32,143 nucleotides of DNA. Source: Lachnospiraceae bacterium (GTDB lineage: Bacteria; Bacillota_A; Clostridia; Lachnospirales; Lachnospiraceae). Under the pieces are notes generated by a model that made no database searches, had not been told where the DNA came from, and saw nothing but the letters and a program-made list of their open reading frames with translations. The DNA lies in assembly GCA_017435025.1 (NCBI GenBank), contig JAFSFU010000038.1:1-32143 (forward strand). Reading direction: 5' to 3'. Each line of letters opens with the position of its first letter. Position 1 is the stretch's first letter. Made by a program: the position numbers and the translations under genes. Below are positions 16,200 to 24,625 of this stretch, piece by piece.

Positions 16200-17699
16200 T
16201 TATTCTGTCATGCTTGCTACGCTCTTATAGGAAACGCCCTTTGTATCGGTGTTGTATGTGAATTTTGCACCGCCGAACAGCTCGTCGCCGTTATCCTTGT
16301 ACGGGCCGTCGTCACTCTGGATCGCACCGGACTTGTTGACAACGAACTTCATGCCTGCAACCTCTTTCAGTTCATATTTATCCTCGAGTGCAGTCACAAG
16401 AATGCCATCCTCATAGAGCTTGCCGCTCTTCGCACCGTTGACACCGGCACCAAGGTAGTAACCTTCTGTCTCGTTTGTCTCAGCAGAGAAGTATGCTTTT
16501 GCACTCTGGCCGTTCTCGTCTTTCACAGTCACAGAACCGGTCTTTCTTGTACCGTCTTCCTCACCGCCAAAGTAGTACATTTTTTCATCCATCTCTACGA
16601 AACCGTGTAACATCTCACCATCCTGGTTGAATGCATAAGTCTTGCTGTCGATTTTCTTTGTGGCTGCCATACATGTCTCGCCCGCCTCAAATCTCTTGCC
16701 GTCCTCTGCATACACATCTTCCAGTGTCCATGTCTGTGCGGATACAGTCTCATCGGCTGTCGGAACAAACACCTTTCCGTTCTTATCAAAGTAGAACCAG
16801 TATTTGTTGTTGTCGCTGTCATCTGCTCCAAAATCTACGCTGTTGTACTCTTTCACCCAGCGATTCTTTTTCGCGTGACCGTCATCTTCAGAGCCGCAGA
16901 AGTAGATATCTCTACCTTCTGCTGCCGCAGCGCCCAGAGTCATGCTGCTGCCGTCCTCGCTCCAGATCTCCTCATAGTTGCTGCTTGTACCGGTTACCCA
17001 GCCGCTGAGCATCTCGCCATATACATTAAAGAAGTAGGTTTCGCCGTTGATGCTGCTCTGCTTGCCAACCGCCGGTTTACCTGTGGAACGGATATAGAAC
17101 CACTTCTTCTCCTCCTCGTCTGCCTCGTCCGCATCTACACCCGGTGCATATGTTTTGATCCATGTGTTTGCAAGTCTTGCACCGTTTTCATCACAGTAAT
17201 AAGTATTTGTTGTGGATACATCGTTGCTGTCTGCTGCCATCCAGCTGTCGCCGGCCTCCTGCACCCAGCCTGTGAGCATCACACCGTCATCGTTAAAGTA
17301 GTATGTTTTTCCGTTGATGACCATCTTCTTACCTTCTGCTCTCTTACCGTTAGACTGAAGGTAGAACCATGCTTCCTCTTCCTCGTCGTCCTCAGCCGGA
17401 GCAGTGTATCTCCAGTCGTTTACAACTTTTTCACCGGCACTATTTACATAGTACCACGCATCATCAACTTCCACCCAGGAGCTGCGAACAAGACGTCCGT
17501 CATCTCCTACATAAAATTCCTTGCCGTTGCTCAGGCAAAATGCGTCCTCAATGATATCTCCGTCGGAGTCATAGCAGTACCATTCGCCGTCTTCCAGATT
17601 CCATGTTCCCTTCTGTGCCGCCATTGATGTAAAAGAGGCACCAATCGCAAGTAATGCAGCTGCAGTTGTCACCACAGCAAGTCTAGTCTGTTTTTTCAT
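16200..17699 (-). CDS. Secreted protein with cell-wall-binding (choline-binding-like) repeats
   Basis: A 499-aa protein with a signal peptide (cleavage near MAAQ, residue 28) followed only by aromatic-rich repeats of the CW_binding_1/glucan-binding type, for example GEWYCYDSDGDIIEDAFC, AWYYVNSAGEKVVNDW, KTYYFNDDGVMLTGWV, KYWFYFDKNGKVFVP, KTYAFNQDGEMLHGFVEMD. No catalytic domain is visible. It probably coats the wall or binds glycans. Its degenerate paralogue is at 8478-8876. It is monocistronic, with its own promoter and terminator. Confidence 0.88.
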   Translation of the reverse strand: MKKQTRLAVVTTAAALLAIGASFTSMAAQKGTWNLEDGEWYCYDSDGDIIEDAFCLSNGKEFYVGDDGRLVRSSWVEVDDAWYYVNSAGEKVVNDWRYTAPAEDDEEEEAWFYLQSNGKRAEGKKMVINGKTYYFNDDGVMLTGWVQEAGDSWMAADSNDVSTTNTYYCDENGARLANTWIKTYAPGVDADEADEEEKKWFYIRSTGKPAVGKQSSINGETYFFNVYGEMLSGWVTGTSSNYEEIWSEDGSSMTLGAAAAEGRDIYFCGSEDDGHAKKNRWVKEYNSVDFGADDSDNNKYWFYFDKNGKVFVPTADETVSAQTWTLEDVYAEDGKRFEAGETCMAATKKIDSKTYAFNQDGEMLHGFVEMDEKMYYFGGEEDGTRKTGSVTVKDENGQSAKAYFSAETNETEGYYLGAGVNGAKSGKLYEDGILVTALEDKYELKEVAGMKFVVNKSGAIQSDDGPYKDNGDELFGGAKFTYNTDTKGVSYKSVASMTE

Positions 17700-17766
17700 A
17701 AATGCTCTCTCCTTTAAAAATTTGGATTTAGGATTCTTTCGGGAAATCTCTTTCCGCTACGGATGC

Positions 17767-17795
17767 AGTATATGATAAACCAGACAAATTTTCAA
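17767..17795 (-). promoter_or_regulatory. Promoter of the cell-wall-binding gene
   Basis: TTGAAA and TATACT are separated by 17 nt on the minus strand, about 70 nt before the ATG at 17699. Upstream, ACAAATGAG occurs twice in direct orientation, 24 bp apart (17822-17830, 17846-17854), possibly regulator sites. Confidence 0.65.
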
Positions 17796-17932
17796 TATAC
17801 TTGGAGCACTTGCCTTATTTGCTCATTTGTTTTGCCGCAATTTGACTCATTTGTAAACAACTTTATAACATTTTTCTTACAGAGAGTAGGGAGAGGTGCG
17901 GCAAAAGGGTGACGAATACAACCAAGGGGCAC

Positions 17933-17961
17933 TTGAAATATCCTCTGTCACATGTTATTAT
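17933..17961 (+). promoter_or_regulatory. Promoter of the antisense antitoxin RNA
   Basis: TTGAAA (17933-17938) and TATTAT (17956-17961) are separated by exactly 17 nt, directing a short transcript toward the 3' end of the toxin gene. Confidence 0.65.
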
Positions 17962-17967
17962 ATATAT

Positions 17968-18056
17968 AGAAAAAGGTGTTGCCGATAGACGGTTAACTCC
18001 TCAAATGAGTTATTGCAAGAATAACCGCACTGGGGCAAAAGGGCGGTTATTTTTGC
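17968..18056 (+). ncRNA. Type I antitoxin RNA (antisense to toxin 3' end)
   Basis: The predicted transcript of about 85-90 nt has a hairpin TAACTC/GAGTTA (17994-18012) and ends in a strong terminator, AATAACCGC/GCGGTTATT (18020-18051), followed by TTTTGCGTTTT. The terminator overlaps the stop codon and last codons of the convergent toxin gene, the arrangement known for TxpA/RatA- and BsrG/SR4-type loci. Confidence 0.65.
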
Positions 18057-18142
18057 GTTTTATTAGTTCCAATCGAGTATCCCAATCCAAATGCAGTTAA
18101 GCACAAACTTATAACTGCGATCAAATCTGCTATACTTATCAT
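18047..18142 (-). CDS. Holin-like small hydrophobic toxin, type I TA
   Basis: A 31-aa peptide starting MISIADLIAVISLCLTAFGL and ending with a short polar tail (SIGTNKTQK). It has a single membrane helix with an N-terminal MISxADL and a GLGYSIG motif, matching the small putative holin-like toxin family of Firmicutes. GGAGGGG precedes the ATG. It would depolarise or disturb the cell's own membrane if translated; the convergent RNA from 17968 overlaps its mRNA 3' end and is the expected antitoxin. It has its own promoter at 18171-18199. Confidence 0.82.
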   Translation of the reverse strand: MISIADLIAVISLCLTAFGLGYSIGTNKTQK

Positions 18143-18170
18143 GGCATCCCCTCCTTTCCATATTCATCCT

Positions 18171-18199
18171 AATATACATTAAGATTTTATGTATTTGAA
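18171..18199 (-). promoter_or_regulatory. Toxin promoter
   Basis: TTCAAA and TATATT are separated by 17 nt on the minus strand, about 30 nt before the toxin start. The -35 lies inside the inverted repeat at 18194-18218. Confidence 0.5.
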
Positions 18200-18218
18200 G
18201 GGTGCAACGCCCTTCAAA
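18194..18218. repeat. Inverted repeat at the toxin -35 region
   Basis: Perfect 9-bp arms TTTGAAGGG and CCCTTCAAA with a 7-nt loop. There is no T-run on either side, so it is a poor terminator; it may be an operator over the toxin -35 or a stabilising end for the upstream operon's mRNA. Confidence 0.55.
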
Positions 18219-18308
18219 GAAGGACTAACCGCCTACCGAAAATGGCAACACCTATTTCATTATTATAACAATCAGATTATATCTACACAATGGTCCAATG
18301 GTTCAATA

Positions 18309-18734
18309 CTATACCCCTATAAACCAATCTTCAAACAACACCTCTTCCACAATTTCAGCCGCATCCTGAATGCAGCCCTCACAACTTCGTATCATTTTTC
18401 CGGTCTCTTTTCCCTTTAACTCCTTGCAGATGATCGTTCCGTTCTTCTCCTGAAAACGCCGAATCATTTCCCGGGAAAGCCGGTAGGAATCCCTCATACC
18501 GGCCGGATTCGCAAGATTGCCGCTGCTGGCCTTTAATCCAGCCAAAGCACAGGCACCGGAAACAGCTCCGCAAACTCCTTCCGCACATCCCATTCCTGCA
18601 CCAAAGGCCTCTGTGAAGCGGAACATGGTCTCCTCGTCCATTCCCACCAGATCACAATAAGTGCAGGCCACCGATTGTGCACAATTATATTTCTTCTTTA
18701 AACGTTCCAATGTCTTCTCTACTCTCGTCTCCAC
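18309..18734 (-). CDS. C_GCAxxG_C_C family protein
   Basis: A 141-aa protein with the defining cysteine pattern: YNCAQSV, then MGCAEGVCGAVSGAC, then IICKELKG and IRSCEGCIQDAAEIVEE. Members are thought to be redox or metal-binding proteins, but no reaction is established. The GTG start at 18734 is well supported by AGGAGG 6 nt upstream; an overlapping ATG is out of frame. It lies directly behind the tail of a broken amidohydrolase, so it was probably in an operon with that lost gene. Confidence 0.88.
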   Translation of the reverse strand: METRVEKTLERLKKKYNCAQSVACTYCDLVGMDEETMFRFTEAFGAGMGCAEGVCGAVSGACALAGLKASSGNLANPAGMRDSYRLSREMIRRFQEKNGTIICKELKGKETGKMIRSCEGCIQDAAEIVEEVLFEDWFIGV

Positions 18735-18745
18735 TCATGTCCTCC

Positions 18746-18897
18746 TTACAACGCATTCTTATAAACAGTGCCATCTTTCATCACTAAGCGCATATTCGCA
18801 GGATCGCAACTGCGCCAATGATGGATGTGATACGTCCCCATTTGATAATGCTCGGTAAATACTGATTTTCATAATATACACTATTTTTATTTCCCAT
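18746..18897 (-). pseudogene. Deletion scar: membrane-protein start fused to amidohydrolase tail
   Basis: From the ATG at 18897 (good AGGAGG upstream) the frame encodes MGNKNSVYYENQYLPSIIKW and a hydrophobic start, then hits a stop at 18784. In another frame the last stretch reads DPANMRLVMKDGTVYKNAL and stops at 18746, a typical amidohydrolase C-terminus. The first part resembles the start of the membrane protein usually paired with DUF5058. So about 33 codons of one gene are joined out of frame to the last 19 codons of another; roughly two gene bodies are missing between. Confidence 0.7.
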
Positions 18898-18912
18898 AGT
18901 ATTCTCCTCCTA

Positions 18913-19623
18913 TTATACGCCACCGCCAAGTACGGCACCGAACATGCCGGCAAACATGGCAATTGTAAGTGCCCACTGGGAAATCCAGCGTTTTCCGGTC
19001 TTCTTCTCAACGATTACCAGGGCAGCCATCACAATGAAACCAACAACCATGGAGATTGTGCTGGCGCTCGGGAAAAGAACGTACTCAGCAAGGAAGTAGC
19101 TCAGCGCACCGAGAACGGCTGCGGATGTGATCAATGTGAGGGCCTTGCCTGTACCGCCGGATACCACCTTCATAACCTTGTCCATGGACTTGATCAGGAA
19201 GATCGGAACGATAAGGAAACCGATACAGCCGAGAGCCATACAGGAAACTGCCACGTAAAGAATTTCCGGTGTCATTGCTTCCGGTGTCATCTGTACGCCG
19301 TAAGCTGCTGCTGCTCTGGACGCCGCCTGCATCTCCCACGCCATGTTACCGATGTAAGATAAACGCATCAGGGCAGTCGGAGCACCAACGGTTACTAAAA
19401 GTGTCAATAATGTTGATACGATTACGAGAGACGGACCGATGGATGCAAGGGCAGATGCCTTCATACCGGTCTTTAACTGGTTGTCGGTTACGCCCATCTC
19501 CTTACATGCGGCTAAACTCTTTTTCAAATAGATTACTGCCTGAGCAATGATAATGGTCAGCGCAAAAATTGTAATTGCCCACAAAATAGGACTATTGGCT
19601 ATTGCTTTTACTTCAGCACTCAT
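18913..19623 (-). CDS. DUF5058 family membrane protein
   Basis: A 236-aa protein with about six membrane helices and a lysine-rich cytoplasmic loop (KKSLAACKEMGVTDNQLKTG). The family is believed to be one part of a transporter found beside amidohydrolases and M20 peptidases. Its usual partner membrane gene survives here only as the fragment just downstream, so the transporter may not be functional. It lies 32 nt after the amidohydrolase. Confidence 0.82.
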   Translation of the reverse strand: MSAEVKAIANSPILWAITIFALTIIIAQAVIYLKKSLAACKEMGVTDNQLKTGMKASALASIGPSLVIVSTLLTLLVTVGAPTALMRLSYIGNMAWEMQAASRAAAAYGVQMTPEAMTPEILYVAVSCMALGCIGFLIVPIFLIKSMDKVMKVVSGGTGKALTLITSAAVLGALSYFLAEYVLFPSASTISMVVGFIVMAALVIVEKKTGKRWISQWALTIAMFAGMFGAVLGGGV

Positions 19624-19655
19624 ACTTTTTCCTCCTGTGTTACATTTCGATGTAT

Positions 19656-20828
19656 TTATTTCACAACTTCACCGCTCTTGATGACATGAGCCGGTGCTCC
19701 ATACATCAGAGAGATATCCTCCACCGGGTCTCCATCGATCACAACCAGATCAGCCATCTTGCCGACTTTGATAGAACCAACTTTATCTTCCATCATGATC
19801 AGTTTCGCACTGTTGATGGTTGCCTGTTTTAACATGTCGATGTTTGAGAATCCAAGAAGCTCTTTGCGGAGTCTGAACTCCATACCGACTTCTTTCTTCT
19901 GCACATCCATTCCCACGTCAGTGCCCCAGCCGATGAGAATATCATGTGCGTACGCATTTTTCAGCGCTGCGATCATATTGTCCAGAGTCTCCTGCTTTTC
20001 TGCCGGTATCGTCTCCGCCTGCAGCCACTCATATACGAGTGACAATGTCAAAACCAAACCCACATCGGTGCGTCCATCCATCTTCTTACAGGTGTCGTCC
20101 GAGATGAAGGTTGCATGCTCAATGGTACGGACACCGTTTGTCACCGCCATATCGATGCACTCTGCACCATGACAGTGGATCGCACAGTATGTATTTTTCA
20201 GTTTTGCAGTCTGAACGGCCTCGATGATCTCATCCTCCATCATGATGCGAAGCCCCGGCACGCTGCCTGGTGCGATCATGGAACCGGTTCCGTAGATTTT
20301 TGCAAAATCCGCACCGTTCTTCAATACTTCACGAACAGCTACGCGGTAGTCCATCGGCGTGTCGCAGAACTTGCACATCCACTCCAAACCTTCGCAGCCA
20401 ATCTCGCTCGGAAGTAAGGTTGGACCGGAACAGAGGATATTCGGACCCTTAAAGTAACCTTCTCGGATCTGGTTTCTTACTGCGATGGTCAGGTAACGAA
20501 GATCGTCGCCGCAATCACGAACAGTGGTATAACCATTCTCCATCAGATACTGTGCAAAACGCAGAGAATCCAGTGTGCGGTCTGCTGCGCTCTCGTATGC
20601 CCACCATGCCTTCGGATAATCCGCACCGAACAGATGGACATGGGCATTGATCAGACCGGGAAGGACGGTCGCGCCTTTTACATCCAGCACTTCATAGCCT
20701 TCCTCTGCCACAGAACCGCACGGTACGATATCCGTAATGGTCTTGTCATTCATGACGATATCTGCCATTGTCAGCTCGGTACCTTCCGTTAGTTCACCGA
20801 CCAGCTTACAGTTTTTCAGTAACAGCAT
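19656..20828 (-). CDS. Metal-dependent amidohydrolase (imidazolonepropionase-like)
   Basis: A 390-aa amidohydrolase-superfamily enzyme. The HVH metal motif is at 63-65 (INAHVHLFG), with a probable carboxylated Lys in DFAKIYGTG, His in IHCHGAE and TIEHATF, and Asp in WGTDVGMD; the C-terminal DLVVIDGDPVEDI closes the composite sheet domain. The ATG at 20828 is preferred to one 39 nt upstream because GGGGG lies 8 nt before it. The substrate is probably a dipeptide or cyclic amide, inferred from the M20 neighbour. Confidence 0.88.
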   Translation of the reverse strand: MLLLKNCKLVGELTEGTELTMADIVMNDKTITDIVPCGSVAEEGYEVLDVKGATVLPGLINAHVHLFGADYPKAWWAYESAADRTLDSLRFAQYLMENGYTTVRDCGDDLRYLTIAVRNQIREGYFKGPNILCSGPTLLPSEIGCEGLEWMCKFCDTPMDYRVAVREVLKNGADFAKIYGTGSMIAPGSVPGLRIMMEDEIIEAVQTAKLKNTYCAIHCHGAECIDMAVTNGVRTIEHATFISDDTCKKMDGRTDVGLVLTLSLVYEWLQAETIPAEKQETLDNMIAALKNAYAHDILIGWGTDVGMDVQKKEVGMEFRLRKELLGFSNIDMLKQATINSAKLIMMEDKVGSIKVGKMADLVVIDGDPVEDISLMYGAPAHVIKSGEVVK

Positions 20829-20873
20829 AAGTTTTTCCCCCTTTTCTATTGTAATCTGAAACATCATTCAGAT

Positions 20874-22064
20874 TTATTTACTTGTTTCTTCCAGATAATC
20901 TACAGCCACCTGTGCATACATGGCAGCGCCTCGCTTCAAAATGGACTCATCCAGATCAAATCCAACATCATGAAGCGGTTTGATCAATCCATGCTCTGGG
21001 GCGTCCGTACCCAACCTTGCATAAACCCCCGGCACTTTTTCCAGGAAATATGCAAAATCATCACATCCCAACGAGATCGGTGTATACTGCAGGAAATCCT
21101 CCCCGTACAGTTTCACCGCAGCTTTCCGCACAATGTCAGTGAAGGTGTCGTCCTCGTGCAGTACCGGAGGCATAAGCGGCGTCATCTCAATCTCCGCTGT
21201 ACATCCAAGCATCTGCACCGTCGGGCCAACCACCTGCTCCAGATGTTCTTTGGAATGATTCAGAAAATCTCTGGATGTGGTGCGAATCGTACCTTCCAAA
21301 ACCGCTTCATCTGCATAGGCGTTACATACAACGCCACCGCACATTTTTCCGACTGCAACCACAAGCGAATCCAGCGGGTCAATCCTCTTCGTCTGCAGAA
21401 GTTGCAAATTCTCCACCAGTTTCGCCGCTGCCATCAGTGCATCACTCGCCAGATGCGGCGCGCCAGTGTGGTTCATTTTCCCATGGACCGTAACCTTAAA
21501 AGTGGTTCCACCAGCCATGCATGCACCTTTTTCCGCCGCAATCTGTCCCGGTCTTAATCCCTCCATCCAGATATGCTCTGCAAAAGCCACATCCGCGTCA
21601 TCTGCGACACCGGCTTCCACGTACTTCTTCGCACCATAAGCAAACTCTTCTGCCGGCTGGAACACCAGTTTTACATTTCCCTTCAATTCATCCTTCATTT
21701 CCAGAAGAATCTTCGCCGCGATCATCAGCATTGCGATGTGGGAATCATGACCGCACATGTGAACAGCACCGTCATGTTCACTGGCGTACGATACCTGTTT
21801 CGGGTCCTGCCCTTCCATTGCATCGATATCCGCACGGAGCAGGATCGTTTTCGTATTCGGTCCGGCCTGTCCACCCCGAATATACGCATAGCAGCCAGTC
21901 ATATCACCCAGCTTCATCGGCTCCAATCCCAGGTCTTCCAAGTAGCGTTCAATATATTCTGTGGTCTTGAATTCTTTCCAGGCCAGTTCTGCATGCTGAT
22001 GCAGCCACCGGCGATGCCCGATCAATTCCTGTTCATAAAATTCCGCCCTCTCAGCAATATTCAA
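20874..22064 (-). CDS. M20 family metallopeptidase/amidohydrolase
   Basis: A 396-aa enzyme of the M20D type (amino-acid amidohydrolase, AbgB/hippurate hydrolase-like). Metal-ligand segments are HMCGHDSHIAM, FQPAEEFAYGA and AFAEHIWME, and a late His in HGLIKPLHDVGFD; the dimerisation (lid) domain starts near GGTTFKVTVHGKMNHTGAPH. The start appears to be TTG at 22064, with GGGGAG upstream and no in-frame ATG for 50 codons. It heads the hydrolase operon. Confidence 0.88.
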   Translation of the reverse strand: MNIAERAEFYEQELIGHRRWLHQHAELAWKEFKTTEYIERYLEDLGLEPMKLGDMTGCYAYIRGGQAGPNTKTILLRADIDAMEGQDPKQVSYASEHDGAVHMCGHDSHIAMLMIAAKILLEMKDELKGNVKLVFQPAEEFAYGAKKYVEAGVADDADVAFAEHIWMEGLRPGQIAAEKGACMAGGTTFKVTVHGKMNHTGAPHLASDALMAAAKLVENLQLLQTKRIDPLDSLVVAVGKMCGGVVCNAYADEAVLEGTIRTTSRDFLNHSKEHLEQVVGPTVQMLGCTAEIEMTPLMPPVLHEDDTFTDIVRKAAVKLYGEDFLQYTPISLGCDDFAYFLEKVPGVYARLGTDAPEHGLIKPLHDVGFDLDESILKRGAAMYAQVAVDYLEETSK

Positions 22065-22300
22065 TCCACCATCTCCCCTCTATATTATACATGACCAATT
22101 AACTTATAGGACAAGTATAAATATGTTTTTGCAACAAGTCAACAGTTTTCTCTCGAAAATCACTCATTTTATTGGTTTTATCTAATACCTTACCCTTCTT
22201 TTTGTTAAACATGTATAATTTCCGTTCTCGTTTCCGAATTGGTCGTGTTTAACTCATGTATATATAGCCGACAAATCTCCACCCACCTTTATCAAAGCAT

Positions 22301-22337
22301 AAAAAAAGAGCCCTCTGCATATTCTGCAAAAAGGCTC
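22301..22337 (-). terminator. Terminator of the TetR gene
   Basis: GAGCC and GGCTC enclose inner TGCA pairing and are followed on the minus strand by seven T. It sits just after the TetR stop and isolates it from the M20 operon. The remaining 230 bp to the M20 start hold a -10-like TATAAT (22084-22089, minus) and repeated CATGTATA motifs near 22209 and 22256. Confidence 0.75.
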
Positions 22338-22352
22338 CTATTCTATCTTTCT

Positions 22353-23063
22353 TTATTCAATTTCTTCAAACGGGAACTGATACTGATCTACAAACCGGCT
22401 TCCATTCACGATTGCCTCTGCGATCAGATTGTCCGGCAGACCAATATTGTAAAGATAATTAGAAAAACTGAGATTAATCTCCAAACGCTGGGTAACCGCT
22501 TTATCACCTTTGACCCTCTTCATGATCAAATGATTCTCCGTCATCTTCATGATTTCCAGGTACAGCTTGTTCAGTTCTCTGGGTACATTGAGATTATATT
22601 TTTTAATGATCGCGCGGGAGCGCTCCTCCACATACCTTGTCGGAATCAGCACCATCGCACGGGATTCGATAAATTCATGGTAAAACTTCAGATACCGGCT
22701 GTAGTACGGATCATGATCCAGATAGTAGCAGGACATGGCAAAGGCAATATAGATCTGCTCCATTTCCGAAAATTCCGATAAATCCACTTTCTCCACTTCA
22801 GCAAAGATCGTCTCTGCCATATTGCTGTAAACCGTATTTCCAAGGTTTTCTTTGGAAGTGAAATAGTAGGAGATCAAGCCCAAATTTACACCGGCTTTCG
22901 CCGCGATATCACGAAGCGTCACAGACTTGTAGCCATTCTCAACGAACAATTCCGTCGCCGCCTGCAGAATCTTGGCATAAGTCTCATTTTCGCGCATATT
23001 CCCTTTGGTCTTTTCCGCTTTTTTATTCTCTTTCTCCTGATTCAATAACTGTTCGTAGCGCAT
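22353..23063 (-). CDS. TetR/AcrR family transcriptional regulator
   Basis: A 236-aa regulator. After a polar leader of about 27 residues, the helix-turn-helix reads KILQAATELFVENGYKSVTL then RDIAAKAGVNLGLISYYFTS, the TetR signature. The C-terminal ligand domain is unique to the protein. The start at 23063 is chosen for a GGAGG 5-6 nt upstream; MRENETY further in is an alternative. Its position just upstream of the M20/amidohydrolase operon suggests that it controls it. Confidence 0.9.
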   Translation of the reverse strand: MRYEQLLNQEKENKKAEKTKGNMRENETYAKILQAATELFVENGYKSVTLRDIAAKAGVNLGLISYYFTSKENLGNTVYSNMAETIFAEVEKVDLSEFSEMEQIYIAFAMSCYYLDHDPYYSRYLKFYHEFIESRAMVLIPTRYVEERSRAIIKKYNLNVPRELNKLYLEIMKMTENHLIMKRVKGDKAVTQRLEINLSFSNYLYNIGLPDNLIAEAIVNGSRFVDQYQFPFEEIE

Positions 23064-23127
23064 TTCAACCTCCATCTTATCGTTCCAGCTTCTTTCATTA
23101 TACGATGTCCCCGTAAAAATGGCAAAT

Positions 23128-23157
23128 AAAAATGGGCCGTTACAACAGCCCATTTTT
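23128..23157. terminator. Bidirectional terminator after yajC
   Basis: AAAAATGGGC and GCCCATTTTT form a perfect stem with T-runs on both strands, between yajC and the TetR gene. Confidence 0.85.
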
Positions 23158-23165
23158 CACACATA

Positions 23166-23441
23166 TTACGCGCCCTGTTTTTCAACCTGCACGATAGCCT
23201 GTTTCTGCATCGGGATACGACAGTTCTTGTTGCTGCCGAACTCAACGATTACAGTATCATCTGTCATATCGATGATCACACCGTAGAAACCGCTGGATGT
23301 AAGAACGTAATCACCAACAGCGATGCTTGCCATTAACTCTTCCATTCTCTTCTTTTCCTTCTTCTGCGGTTTGATTGCGATGAAATACATGAACGCAATG
23401 ATCATGCCCACATATACAACCCAAAATAACGGACTATTCAT
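23166..23441 (-). CDS. yajC: Preprotein translocase subunit YajC
   Basis: A 91-aa protein with one N-terminal membrane helix (FWVVYVGMIIAFMYFIAIKP), then the YajC pattern QKKEKKRMEELMASIAVGDY, VLTSSGFYGVI and DDTVIVEFGSNKNCRIPMQK. It is an accessory subunit of the SecDF complex and lies 20 nt downstream of tgt. Confidence 0.94.
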   Translation of the reverse strand: MNSPLFWVVYVGMIIAFMYFIAIKPQKKEKKRMEELMASIAVGDYVLTSSGFYGVIIDMTDDTVIVEFGSNKNCRIPMQKQAIVQVEKQGA

Positions 23442-23461
23442 TCTTGCTGCACCTCTCTTTC

Positions 23462-24610
23462 CTATTTCTGTTTATCTTTGTAGTTGCCTGTCACGCCTTC
23501 CAGCTTTTTCGCTTTGTATTCAGCGTAACAGTGATTATCAATTGCCTCGCGGATCTCGGTCATCATGGTGTTGTAGAAATAAAGATTGTGGAGTACGCAA
23601 AGGCGCATGCCCAACATCTCCTTCGCCTTCAACAGATGACGGATATATGCTCTGCTGTAAGAACGGCATGCCGGACACTGACAGCCCTCTTCAATCGGGC
23701 GCATGTCTTTTGCAAACTGCTCGTTGAACAGATTGATCTTACCATAGTTGGTATATACATGTCCATGGCGGCCATTTCTTGTCGGATATACACAGTCAAA
23801 GAAATCGACACCGCGGTCAACCGCCTCCAAAATATTGGCCGGAGTACCTACACCCATCAGGTAGGTCGGTTTATGCTCCGGAAGATGCGGTACTGTCACA
23901 TCGAGAATGCGGTACATGTCCTCATGGCTCTCACCAACAGCGAGACCGCCGAGTGCATAGCCGTCCAGATCCATCTCTGTGATCTTTTTCGCATGTTCCA
24001 CACGGATATCTTCGAATGTGCCGCCCTGGTTGATGCCGAAGAGCAGCTGCTCTTTGTTGACCGTATCTTCAAGAGAGTTGAGGCGAGCCATTTCTTCCTT
24101 ACATCTTACCAGCCAGCGGGTCGTTCTTGCAACGGAATTCTCCATATACTCTCTGGTACACGGATGCGGCGCACATTCATCAAACGCCATCGCGATCGTA
24201 GAACCCAGGTTGGACTGAATCTGCATACTCTCCTCCGGGCCCATAAAGATCTTGCGGCCGTCGATGTGGGAGTTGAAGTACACACCCTCCTCTTTGATCT
24301 TACGCATGCCCGCCAGAGAGAATACCTGGAATCCGCCGGAGTCTGTGAGGATCGGGCGATCCCAGTTCATAAACTTATGAAGGCCACCCATCTCTTTGAT
24401 CAGTTTATCACCGGTACGAACATGCAGGTGGTAGGTGTTGGAAAGCTCCACCTGGGTCCCGATGCCACGAAGGTCATCGGTGGACACAGCGCCTTTGATC
24501 GCCGCTACCGTACCAACGTTCATAAATACCGGAGTCTGGATCGTGCCGTGAACCGTCTCCATGGTCGCTCTCTTGGCACGTCCGTCCTTTGTCAGAATTT
24601 CATATTTCAT
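23462..24610 (-). CDS. tgt: tRNA-guanine transglycosylase
   Basis: Exchanges guanine 34 for the queuine precursor in tRNAs with a GUN anticodon. The catalytic region includes LTDSGGFQVFSLAGMRKI, FDECAPHPCTREYMENSVAR and DCVYPTRNGRHGHVYT; the zinc site is CQCPACRSYSRAYIRHLL with a late His. The ATG at 24610 has GGAG 6 nt upstream, while the in-frame ATG at 24622 has none. It lies between secDF and yajC. Confidence 0.95.
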   Translation of the reverse strand: MKYEILTKDGRAKRATMETVHGTIQTPVFMNVGTVAAIKGAVSTDDLRGIGTQVELSNTYHLHVRTGDKLIKEMGGLHKFMNWDRPILTDSGGFQVFSLAGMRKIKEEGVYFNSHIDGRKIFMGPEESMQIQSNLGSTIAMAFDECAPHPCTREYMENSVARTTRWLVRCKEEMARLNSLEDTVNKEQLLFGINQGGTFEDIRVEHAKKITEMDLDGYALGGLAVGESHEDMYRILDVTVPHLPEHKPTYLMGVGTPANILEAVDRGVDFFDCVYPTRNGRHGHVYTNYGKINLFNEQFAKDMRPIEEGCQCPACRSYSRAYIRHLLKAKEMLGMRLCVLHNLYFYNTMMTEIREAIDNHCYAEYKAKKLEGVTGNYKDKQK

Positions 24611-24625
24611 GGTTTTCTCCATTGA

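Noticed and set aside
23064..23153. N-terminal extension of the TetR gene to 23153
   Set aside because: The extra codons overlap the yajC terminator region and lack a ribosome site; the ATG at 23063 has GGAGG.
23444..24625. 393-codon open frame on the plus strand
   Set aside because: It is the exact antisense of tgt, a highly conserved gene; its product has no recognisable features and no ribosome site.
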